From contig JAIWNE010000094.1 in the NCBI GenBank assembly GCA_025331445.1, positions 62,001 to 126,000 of the forward strand: a stretch of DNA of 64,000 bases. Reading direction: 5' to 3'. The DNA is from Blakeslea trispora. Its lineage: Eukaryota > Mucoromycota > Mucoromycetes > Mucorales > Choanephoraceae. Made by a program: the position numbers and the translations under genes. Positions 20,677 to 31,022 of this stretch are shown here, one piece after another. The notes beneath the pieces were generated by a model. That model saw only the letters and a list, made by a program, of their open reading frames with translations, ran no database searches and was not told where the DNA came from. How positions within the stretch are numbered: position 1 is the stretch's first letter; each line of letters opens with the position of its first letter.

Positions 20677-21938
20677 TTGGCTAATGATTGCTCAAACAAA
20701 GCTTCTGGTTATTTATATGATATGCAAAAGAGAGATTGTTTGGAAGAAAGGTATGTGTTTTATTATGGTTGTTGTCAATTATCTGTGAACAGTTGTTTTT
20801 TCTTCTTACAGATGGGCAAGTCATTTATTCAAAAGTTAACAAATATATCTGAGAGGCAGGAAATTAAAACAATGTTCATGCTTTAGACTTTCTACGTTTG
20901 GAAGGGCGGGGGTCATATACCACTTTAGAGGGACTGTTAGAAATAGGACACATGTAGTAAGGTTTATTATACCTGATGTAGCAGTGTATGAAGTCGATTT
21001 GAATCACGAACAAGCAAGGACACTCTTGTCCGATGAACATACAAGAACCTACACTCCACGGAAATATACGACAGGAACCATTAAATGATATTCAAGATTG
21101 TTTCCAAATGCTTAAAGACGAAGTGAAACGAATAATACAGGGCGGTCAGACTTTCAAAATGAAAGAACTATTGTCGTTAAATAGTATTCTCTTGCTACAA
21201 TCCCTTCAGTACAGTCGATTGATGTGTTCTGTCTTTACTGATTCTTTGATAGCCAAAATGCATGAAGAATATTGAATTTCAAGACATAAAGTTTACTACA
21301 GCAGAATTCATGAGCACCGTTGAACATATTATAAGCCTAGACTCAGGAATCACATCGGTACTATCGGTTACCGCTGGGTTATTACAAATCACAACAAAGA
21401 TACCATATAGGAAACAGATAATCATAGTGGGCCTCGCTATGTTGCAAGTTTTTCTTATCGTCGAATGTTATTCTCCCTTTCTCGCCTTCTCAACTTCTTT
21501 TCTTCGTTTCAGGATTCAAAAGTTGCATATAGATGTGACCGTCATAAATGAAACTGAGCTTTGGAATACCAATTTTAACTCATTGTTGTCTTGTGTTCTT
21601 GCTAATCCAAAGAGATTAGTATTGTTAAGGTGACTAGACAAAGTTATTAGACTCATTTTGTCTTTGAGATCAGATGCTGTAATTTCTATTGTTGACTAGC
21701 TAAAATACCCATATATTTGTGTTTGAGATTAGCTAGTTTTGCAAATATCGAATTTGCTTCTACATCTTTTCTATCAAAGCTGGACCACGATAGACTTTAT
21801 GTCATATATGAAGTTGATCACCTTGAATTTCTTTCCTCCTTGGCACAACTTCCAGTTTTCACAAAACTTGAAAACTCGGATATCTTACCACTTGTATGCT
21901 ATGCCTTTTGGAAGTTTTCCAAAAAAAAAAAAACCTGG
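20677..21938 (+). other. Degenerate coding region, not recognised
   Basis: Several overlapping plus-strand open stretches (20677-20886, 21033-21275, 21262-21633, 21717-21938) follow each other in different frames, as in a frameshifted gene or a gene with several introns. I recognise no family. The last frame is cut by the family-B LTR at 21939. If the LTR and one CCTGG duplication are removed, one frame continues for about 30 more codons (to 22541, ending IDLTDSTKDRN). The LTR therefore landed in something with an open frame. Confidence 0.3.
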
Positions 21939-22445
21939 TGTAAATAATGTGGGTTATGAATAAAAGAATCAACGGGACAGAAAGTACTTTGATAATCCTT
22001 TTATTCTTTAAAAGTGGAATAATGTTTCTAAACTAAATAATACAGTGGTTTTTATACAATTTCTAAAGTCTGTGTCTACTCGAATGTGAATGGATTCTAC
22101 TAATCCTTATTCTCATAAAATATAAGGGAAATAATCTTTATATGACGGTTGAGGTCTTCTTCCAGTGTTCTACCATTGTCCTGTATTTTTACCGTTCCTG
22201 AATACAGTTGGATTAGGACTTTAAGTTTGGTAAACTTTGATTTGGGCTTTGTGTAATTTCCCCACCTTTTTATTATGAGTAAGCATTTAAGTACTTCTTT
22301 TAGGTTATACTGCTTGAGTCTGATTATTTGCATGAGTCGATTTCCCATGTCTAATTATGTGTTGTATTTTGGTACAAGTGATTGTCTTCTTATTTAAGTT
22401 ATTGTTCTAGTATATTATTATATTCAATATGGTGTAATCACCACA
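21939..22445 (+). repeat. Solo LTR, family B (507 bp), second copy
   Basis: TGTAAATAATG...TCACCACA with a perfect 5-bp duplication CCTGG (21934-21938, 22446-22450). It has the same length as, and is virtually identical to, the copy at 12397-12903. Confidence 0.94.
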
Positions 22446-23727
22446 CCTGGTATGCCAAGTGTTATGCAACAAGGATGTCGAACATTGATAAAGCCTACTA
22501 ATTTGATTGACTTGACAGACTCAACAAAGGATCGTAATTGAAGTTGCTCAGTTCTATTTTAATACTCTGGATATATTTATGTTGAGCTTTAGGATATTAA
22601 TGATTGTACAGTATATATATTTATATACAGTATATTGATTTAGATGAATGACAGACTTTTCAACCTTTAATGTCAACATTAACTTTTCTTCTTGCTTTTA
22701 TCATTTTTATGCTGATTTTTATCTCATATTGTTCAAATATCAGTGAGCATTTAGAGCACGTCTGTTGAAAGCTACATTTCTACATACTAATTTAAAGATT
22801 TCTTTCATCATTCAAACATCTATGGAAAAAAATGAAATTGAATGCTTAATCTATCCTTCAGAGTTCTTTTTTTTTGTTACTTTTCCAGCCGATTTATATA
22901 CACTATCTGTGAGACGATGATCTACCGTCAATGATGTTCTCCTAACACCAGCTTTTACTTTTTACCAAAATTTCTCAGTTGAATTCAAGAAAGGATGGTG
23001 GCAAACAAATCTATTTGTGTCCTCGTTCTCCGATCAATGACTTGATTACTTTTAGCTTGTAAATAGGTGCATTGCTGGTAACGATATACTGTCTTTTTAT
23101 ATTATTCTAACTTAGTGTGTTCATTGCGTTGTTTAGATAGGTCAGAAATTCCTCAACTTTGATCCCAACTTCGCCATTTACCTTTGTTTCTTTACCGTTT
23201 GCATTTTTTTGTTGGCTTCACGTACTTACCCTGATCATCAAAAGCGTGATGCCTTAAGAAAGGATAAGCCTAGGTGTAAGTTTTCAGAAATCCCAAACCT
23301 GATAGTTCTTGGCATCTCATACTCTCCTGTATCATAGCACTTTCTATTTCTCAACCTGTTACTTCTGGCCTTACCTTTGCACTTGATAGTCTTTTGGTTG
23401 ATGAAGGTAGTTTTTTTTTTGTTTTTTGAATATACTCATGCAACTACTGAAAAGTGAATAATAGAATTGGGCTTTTTTTTTGTTGAAACTTCTCATGAAG
23501 CCTCACTTGTCAAAACCAACCCAGTTGGAGAAATCGTTCAAGATGGTATGTCCCCATTCTAATTGTTTCTAAGTGATCATTAAACTCAACTTTTATCATT
23601 CATTGTAGATGCTCAATACAATTATCCTGTGAATGAGAACTTCCTCACTTCGCCAACTGCAGCCCTTTTGTTCACCATGCTTCTTTTGTAAAGTAAAAAC
23701 CATCTCACTGTTATCACTTGCGAAACA
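22446..23727. other. AT-rich, no clear gene
   Basis: The first 100 bp may continue the unrecognised frame broken by the LTR. The rest, including short T-rich tracts near 22866, 23409 and 23472, shows no recognisable coding sequence. It probably contains the left end of the Tnp2-like element that follows, but I could not find its terminal repeat. Confidence 0.35.
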
Positions 23728-24057
23728 GTGATGTTATTTTATAATATAGTACTTTGTTTGACCGAAGAAAGCTTCCGTTTTCCAAGTACTATAGAGGCCT
23801 TTGACAGCTGGAGCTCCTCTTGTAAGCGAAGCACTGATAGTGTCAAGGAATATGCTAGTTATGTTGGTTGCCATGCCCTTCATCCATATCATTCTGTTGA
23901 GGAGAGACAAAGAATTCAAGACCAAGTTCACTATAACGATGCTGTTCTATTTCTTGATTCATCTGTATGACAGTCCAGATTATTAGCTCCCAATCAGTAT
24001 GGTACCATTGCTCCTGTCCACCCTTTTTTCGACAAGTCCCTGATCGAATAGTTAAAA

Positions 24058-24090
<33 letters not shown>

Positions 24091-25654
24091 ATGAGAGACG
24101 GCTTCGTAGAAAGCATTCGCCAATGAAAAACCAGAGAGATTATCATTGATGTCTATGATGGCCAGATCTGGAAGGCATTTTAATTGCAAGAAACTGAAGA
24201 CATGCCTTATGTTTATCAAAGCGATTTAGATCTGCTTCTCAATTACAATTGGGATTGGCTCCAGGCTTACAATGTCAATTACAGTGTTGGCGCTCTCTAC
24301 ATGATTATCCAGAATTTTCTTCGTGAGGTCCGCAACCTTAGAAGCAATACCATTTTGCTGGGTCTCATCAATGATCCAAAAGATCCCAGTAATTTTCAGA
24401 TGAATCATTACTCATGTCCTTTGGTGAATGATCTGCTGGCGCTCATGAATGGTGTAGAAATGCACATAAAGAACAATGGTAGGAACCTTTCGAAGGCTGC
24501 ACTCTCTCTCTGTATGATGAACTTACCCACTCAAAAGAAAGTAGTAGGTCTAACCTCATACAACTTGAACAACGCCTGCCACAAGTGCAACAAGCAATTC
24601 TCCGCCATCATACAAGGCCAAGCCGCTCGTGATTTTATGAATTTTGATATTGAGAATTAGGTGAAAAGAATGAGCCATGAGCACAGACAGCACGCTCAAA
24701 GCTGGCTTTAAACCTCAAGCGATTCAGAGCGAATATCAAAGGAACGCGAGAATGGTACTCGTTGGAGCGTTTTGTTGGATTTGCCCTACTTTGATATGAT
24801 CCGCCATGTGGGCATTGATATAATGCATAATCTCCTTTGGGCACTACCAAAAAATGGCCAACATTTGGACAAGCCCTACCATCACTAATACTGGAGGAAT
24901 CACTTTCTTCTCTGCTGGCCTTTGTGCCTGATTCTTGCGTCTGTCAAATTCGAATTCTTTTTGGTGTCTCCAAAGCCGAGATTGATATTTATACCAACAA
25001 CAACTTCAAATTAAATACTTTCGTTCAAATGCGCATAAGTGATATCCCTGCTTTTGGCTCTAAATCGCTCCCTCCAAAGACTCTCTCTTCGATCAAGCCC
25101 AACAAGTTGCATACGATGTACTCAATTGCCTTGTTGTCTTCTACGATTCAATGTATCATGGCAACTACCAAGATGAGCATGTTGCAGCTTTAATCCCTGG
25201 TGCCATAGCTGTAGGTCGAGAAGTAGAAAAGTTTATGGAAGTAGATATACTGGACAACAGGTTCAAGTCTGTTGAGGCGTCAACAAGAAATAAACGCGGT
25301 TCGTATGCTCTTGCATACTATCAAAAAGAAGATGCTGCTGTACTTCGGCACTGTCAATTGCAATGTCTATTTAGACATACAGTTATGGTAAAAGATGAAA
25401 ATCGTGACCTATCTCCAACACCACGCACGCTTGCTTTTGTCAAGTAGTTCAGGAAGTTTGACTTACATATGCATTATGAAAATAGCAGCGACCCATTGAA
25501 GTACAACATGGAACTTGTTCAATCTGCCTTTGAAGCTGACTCGTATGCTTCTATTATACCTGTTGGTCAATTATACAGTCAAACTGCCATTGCGCTTAAT
25601 CACTTGTCAAATCTACATGTTGCTCTCGACTTACCAGTAAAGATAATTGCTTAG
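23728..25654 (+). pseudogene. Tnp2/Plavaka-like transposase, element I (disrupted)
   Basis: The N-terminal zinc-binding-like piece is tentative (23728-23970: KEYASYVGCHALHPYH). After a 30-nt T run (about 24060-24089), the clear part begins near 24146 with DVYDGQIWKAF, then PYVYQSDLDLLLNYNWDWLQAYNV, SVGALYMIIQNFLREVRNL, a conserved CHKCNKQF Cys pair and TRWSVLLDLPYFDMIRHVGIDIMHNLL. Stops occur at 24177, 24658 and near 24710. Past 24840 there is a large internal deletion; the C-terminal third (from FGSKSLPPKTLSSIKP to LPVKIIA, stop at 25652-25654) is again in changing frames. It parallels the copy at 31023-33047 throughout. Tnp2-type proteins are the transposases of CACTA-like/Plavaka elements. 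The gene converges on the accessory gene ending at 25903. Confidence 0.75.
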
Positions 25655-25902
25655 TTTCTTTACTTCTTAAATCGTTACATTTTTGTTTTTCTCTCCTTTG
25701 TTTTTGTTTTTTTAAATCTCGTTGGTTTTTTTCCCTCTGACACTTCTTTCCAGCATGAAGCGCATTACAAGAACTTCAGAAACGAATTCCTGTTATACAG
25801 CTAAGTATCCAGCTTTAGCGCCAATACTGAATATTGTTTTTCTGATTTTTTTTTAATTTTATTTAGACAGAACAAAAAAAAAAAGAAAAGAGAGAACAAG
25901 AG

Positions 25903-26973
25903 TTAAGAGCGGAAGGCCCAGTGAGGAAGGGATTGACGATATTCGTCAGGCAACTCCATCTCAACAACCTTCTTAAGACGGAAGACACGAGCACGGTGTT
26001 TTCTATCTCGCAGGTGTACACTGTCAAGAAGCATGTAAAAGTCATTCAACTGGACAAATAAGATTTGAGTTTCATTTAATAAGTCCAACCCATACAACCT
26101 ACCTTTTCAGAGCGCCAAGAAGGAATAATTCTACGGAAGCACATGCCAAAGTCAGGGTCATCCACTTCCTCCTCCTCAGACATGTACTGTTTCTGCAATA
26201 CAGACATGTACTCGGCTCTAGCGATAGGGTCTTCACTATATAGATTGCTCGATATGAATTGGAGGCTGCGACTGCTACATTTCTATCATACGTAAAGTGA
26301 GCCATTTGTTAATGATTTAGTAATCTTCCTTTTACTTACTCTACTTAAACGAGTCTTCTTACGATCCAGGGCCCTAAAATCTTCAACTTGTTGATGAGAA
26401 ATATTCTTCTTTTTTTCGATTTTGACCAAAGTGTCAAACTTGTTTCTGATCTTCCCATTGAAGGCCTTGAACAGGTTCTTATGCAATCGTTGATCTTCTG
26501 TTAGTCCAGTCAGGTTCCTAAATTCCCTTGTGGCGATATCCAAGATATGGTTGTAGACAAGGAGGTTGGTTGCTGAGTCCTTCATTGATGTCTTGATAGA
26601 AAACTCAACACCATCATTTTTGGCTTCCTCAAAAGCATTCTTGACAGCTTTCTAATCAACAGTATCGTTGCGTCAGTGTAAACACCGGCATAATAGCAAA
26701 TGCGTGATTTACCAGTACAGCAGGGTTGTTGTTATAATTGGGCCCTTCTACAACAGCTTTTTTGGGCATTGGGCCAGTGGGAAATAAGAGTGCCTCCATT
26801 TTGGCAAGTCGAGCTTTTAAATCTTCAAGAGCCTCATGGGTAGCATCAATATAGGCACAGTCGTCGTCATTGACAGGGATGTGGTTCATATTGTCATCGA
26901 TAGGGATTTGGCCCATATTGTCATCGATATGAATTTGGTCCATATTGTTATAAATAAGAGATGAAGAAGACAT
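25903..26973 (-). CDS. Transposon accessory protein, element I (299 aa, four exons, intact)
   Basis: Exons 26973-26713, 26651-26340, 26282-26103 and 26049-25903 (introns 61, 57 and 53 bp, all GT-AG) total 900 bp, giving 299 aa. Residues 1-87 are Asp/Asn-rich with short repeats of IDDNM type, then a Leu-rich helix. Residues 88-~190 are a basic helical region starting KAVKNAFEEAKNDGVEFSI. Next comes an acidic-to-aromatic block YMSEEEEVDDP..GMCFRRIIPSWRSEK. The last 49 residues are basic (LRDRKHRARVFRLKKV) and end SLPHWAFRS. Every block recurs in the damaged copy at 29661-30689 with introns at the same places. I know no named family. The position tail to tail with a Tnp2-like transposase in both copies suggests a DNA- or chromatin-binding partner of transposition (inference). 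Confidence 0.8.
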
Positions 26974-27215
26974 ATTGTCTATCTATCAGCTCCTATTTAT
27001 AACAATTTTTTGACAGACCCCCTTTTTTTTGTGTGTTCGTTTTATGTACAAAAAAGGCAGTTCGTAGTTATAAAAAATTGTTGTTATCAAATAAATTTTA
27101 AATATTATTCCTATGCTCAACCAACAATCTACTCATTGTGATTGCTTGGTTAAGCATTGCTTTTTTTTAAGAATTCATACAAACTGTCAAGTCGCTTGTA
27201 GTAGAGCTTGATAGA
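26974..27215. other. Upstream region of accessory gene I
   Basis: Probably holds the promoter and the right end of element I. GACAGACCCCC at 27013-27023, followed by T8, stands out but no partner inverted repeat was found on the far side. Confidence 0.3.
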
Positions 27216-27579
27216 AATGTAGCGAACTACAGAATGATAGATGCCCATGTTCTTAAATTAGCCATTCAAATCTTTCGATCTCAATATAATAATTATTCTT
27301 CTTTATGCTTCCAATTTCAAGTCTGACATCGAAAGACTGTTTAAGTTATTATTTTCGCCACACCTTAGATGCGTACTTTGAACTATCATAGATTCTGGGT
27401 ATCAACATCGGAGGAGGAATCATGATACCATACGGTCAACAGCAATATAGATATTACAAATCATCCTAGCTTCGAAGAGTATAAATAGAGAAGTAGAATT
27501 AGATCAAATTCGCTTTACTTTTGACCCCTATAGATTTACTTGTGGCTTTTTTCAGTTTTCTTAACTATCAGACAGTACA
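27216..27579 (+). repeat. LTR family D, 3' half
   Basis: Matches the second half of the LTR at 5954-6744 (shared CTTTATGCTTCCAATTTC, CGCCACACCTTAGATGCG, GTATAAATAGAG and the ACAGTACA end). The 5' half is missing. Confidence 0.75.
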
Positions 27580-29660
27580 AGTCTGACATAAAATCAGGCA
27601 CGGAAGGATAGGACGCCATGCTGTGAAACCTGCCCTTACGGTAGGATTTTACATCCACCAGAGCGCTGACCGTATACAAGTGACTGTACTTCATTTAAAT
27701 TACAGCTAACTTTCGAATTCCATACAATTTTCGATAGTTCACTGTACAAATTTGGGTACATTTGACGTTCAATCAGGTGTAGTGATATATAGCTACAAGA
27801 GAAAGTTTTGCTTTAAAGACTATGGAAAATGAAGGTAGTGCAAATACAAAAAGACAAGGAAGTACTTTTACAATCCTTTTATTCTTGTTGAAGAAAGATA
27901 ATTTTTTCATCTAATGAGTTTACAGCTACTATTTATACAAAATGATTTGAGATTGGTTTATCCGAGTATTTGAGCTGAGAGTAGAAGTAATTGTAGATGG
28001 GCAAGCTTTAAAGACCTGTTCCTATTAAAATACTGGCTATTATTATTGAAGTATGGCTAGTTTGGAAATAATCTGAGGGACTGATTTGCTCAATCCTGAA
28101 GTTGATCTTAGCTGTCATTTGCATTCAGGATATCGTATTTGTCGTATTTGGGCATATACAGAAGCCAGAGCGACTTATAATCGGAAATTCAATCAATCAT
28201 CAACAAAGGTTGTTTTGACAGATAATGTCAAAATAACAATAAATCAAATAGTGTTCACAAAATTGGAAAAGTAAAATCATTTCAGATACTACCAGAGATA
28301 GTCCTGAAATCAAACATCTAACAAGCATTGGTAAAAAGTGATGATATGATATATAAAGCGTTCAATGTGCCTAGCTAACACATTGAAAGCATGATCAGAT
28401 TTATATTCATTGACTCTCTTCTCATCAATACTTGAAATAGCTATATGACATGACACATGTGATAGCAGGATGGTTGCATAGGCCTTATAATACCAAGGTA
28501 GCAGCATCTAACAGAACAAGCAATGATTCTAGAGATTTCAATATAAGAAAAGACTAAATCATTACTTGGATAAAGATAGTTCTGAGACATAATTACAAAG
28601 GGCTTGTCTATCGTTATCACCTAATCTAAAGTGATCTAAAAACATCCAACGAAACAAGTGAACAAGTATGAAACAGTTATACCTGATATATTGAAACACT
28701 AATCAAGATTAAATATATCTTGTCGAGCATAATCATTATCTCTCCAAGATATAAATCAAGTAAACAATATATCTCCACCTTATTCAAGGCGGGGGATGAA
28801 ATCTGGCTACACCCATCTTTCAATTAAGGTGACCAGTCATCCTAGTAGGAAAACTGCTCATACAGATAAAATTATAACGGAGTGATTGATTGAAACCGAG
28901 ATAGAAATAATATATAAACACAACATGGACTTGCAGTAAAATTAGTTCCCTCTCTTTCTTTTTAATAAAAAAATCGAGTTCCTCTCATTGAATTTATCTG
29001 AGACTGCAAATATCGCAACATCAGTAAAGGATATCGTAAGAGTAAAAGTATATAGCCTAAACAAAATGAAATCTTGTTAAAAAGAGATTTATAAACAAGT
29101 AATGAGTTTTAGGATCTTTAAGAGTTCATTCAGCAAATTACAGTTTAAAAGAAGAGGTTGATGCCTGAGACTTACAAGAAATGCTACATAGAGTATCTAA
29201 GAGATAATTATCAGGACAGTTTTTGGACGTTGTATTATATGTTAATTACCTGTAAACCATTTCAACCAAGATAAAAGAGAGGTAGAGGCAGAGAGACTCA
29301 GATCAGGAGGCCTTTATAACATAAAAGATTAGTCTAGAAGACAACGACATATTGATAGCCATTGCCTCAAGTAGTAAGATGCAGTGGAGATTATTACATT
29401 GAAACCAAATGTTTATTGAAAGACTCTTATTTACCTTAGCTCAATCGAACCAGCACTAGTTTACTCTTCTTTCTTAAAAAAGAAAATGTAACAAAAAAAA
29501 GACCCGAAAATATTTCAAAAAAAAACTTGTCAACTTTAAATTAAAACGACCTTCCATTTTGGGAACAATAGAGATCGACCGACTAATCAAAATAATCTGA
29601 AAGCTATAAACAAAGCTTATCGCAAGGTACAAAATTTCTTTATTATTATTCTTTAACAAA
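27580..29660. other. Repeat-rich stretch without recognised genes
   Basis: No coding sequence supported. At 27860-27905, AAGTACTTTTACAATCCTTTTATTCTT resembles the start of the family-B LTR (same TACTTTGATAATCCTTTTATTCTT phrase), so another LTR of a related family probably begins nearby. The 38-bp hairpin repeat lies at 28774-28811. The rest is AT-rich, and the promoter and left end of element II should lie at about 29300-29660. Confidence 0.4.
28774..28811 (-). repeat. 38-bp hairpin repeat, copy 2
   Basis: Reverse complement of 8269-8306 with one mismatch. Confidence 0.7.
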
Positions 29661-30689
29661 ATGAACCGTCAGATCCCCCCAAGTGACTGCTTCTACCCTT
29701 ATACTCCTGTCCGTGCTCTTACCCGTCTTGCTGCTCCTCTTTCTGTTCCTGTCGCTCAGCCAGATGGGCGCATTGATGATCTCTTAGAGTGTGGCACCTT
29801 TCTCGAGTCTACTTTTGGCCGATCTGGTACTACTAGTGCTAATGGTAATGCTACTAGAAGAAATCTCAGTAGTAGAAACCCTGTGTTGCTTGATAGCTAA
29901 AGATTGTTGCAAAAAGGTGATTTCAATACTTACTCTCTCACATTGTTTGACAGAAAGCTGTCAAGAATGCGCTTGAGACCGCCAAGCGTATTGGTGTCGA
30001 GTTTGCCTTGGATCATTCTTTGAAGAAGTCTGGAAGAAACCAGCCAGTATTCAGGGCCATCCTTCAGAATGCCATTAACGAGATGAAGGCGGTTGCTCCG
30101 AGCACGAAGAACTCTCCAAGGAGGTTATAAAGTGCTTGGAGGAAAAGATAAGAAACCAGTTCAATGTTTCTAGAGCGAACGAAAAAAGAGGTGTCTCTAG
30201 CCCTGCATCTCGGGAATTGGTGTCGCTCAAGGAACGCAAGCGTAAGCGAGTTGATAGAGTAAGTAAAAACAGAACATACTACTTTTAATGATGACTTACC
30301 TTTCTCTTAAAAGAAACTTATGGCTCGCCGAGCTTGCTTTGCGAGAGATTCGGTTTCTCTGTCTCGTGACATTGGCAGTGTTGAGGAATGCAATGCTGTT
30401 CTTGAGAGGGCCTATATGTCTGACGAAGAAGATGAAGCAGATGGAGAGTTTGGCGAACTCTTTCGTGTGTTGGTTCCTTCCTGGCGTTCTGACAAGGTAA
30501 GTTGTTAATTTGTTTGTTCTGTTCAAGCGTAATAACGACAGTGCTTCTAGTTGAACAGTTTTTTTCTCTCGCTTGGACGACGCGGACAGAAGAAGCAAAA
30601 AGAAGCATGTGCGTGCTACTCGTCGTCGCAGAAACGTTGAAGCAGCTCTGTCCGAAGAACTTAGTCATTCTCTTCCTCATTGTATTTGA
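29661..30689 (+). pseudogene. Transposon accessory protein, element II (damaged copy)
   Basis: Homologue of the gene at 25903-26973 in the opposite orientation. Exon 1 runs from ATG 29661 to about 29892. At the expected donor the sequence is CTT|GATAGC, so the GT appears to be mutated. Exon 2 begins at about 29953 (KAVKNALETAKRIGVEFAL) and is shifted by one base near 30095 before continuing LSKEVIKCLEEKIRNQFNV. Exon 3 (from about 30315) carries YMSDEEDEADG..ELFRVLVPSWRSDK. Exon 4 (about 30550-30689) has one extra T in a seven-T run; corrected, it reads as the same basic tail ending SLPHCI. Introns fall at the same three places as in the intact copy. Confidence 0.75.
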
Positions 30690-31022
30690 ATGAGTAGAAT
30701 TCGTCTTTTCTTTGCTTTTGTTTCTCTCTTTTTTTTTTAGCTATTAATAAACATTTGTATTAAAATAAGCCTGACGTTGACATGTGCAATCTTTACTTAC
30801 CTCTGCTACGTGAGATCGCTGCTTTTGTTGCAGTTCTGAGTATTGAAGCTAAAGATTCATACTTATTAAGCCTAGCTTAGCAAAGGTAAGGAAACAAGGG
30901 TTCGCTAATATGATTTATATGTTAATGAAAAAACAAAAATATATAAAAAATTAATAAAAAAAAAGCTATGAAAGAGATCTATTAAAAAAAACTATGAAAA
31001 AGAGAGGCAAAGATAGAATAGA
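30690..31022. other. Spacer between the convergent genes of element II
   Basis: AT-rich with A and T runs. It contains AATAAA-like signals for both flanking genes. Nothing else seen. Confidence 0.4.

Noticed and set aside
24060..24089. T-run as the poly(A) tail of an antisense retroposed gene
   Set aside because: No target duplication or retroposed sequence is adjacent; similar though shorter T runs are common throughout the window.
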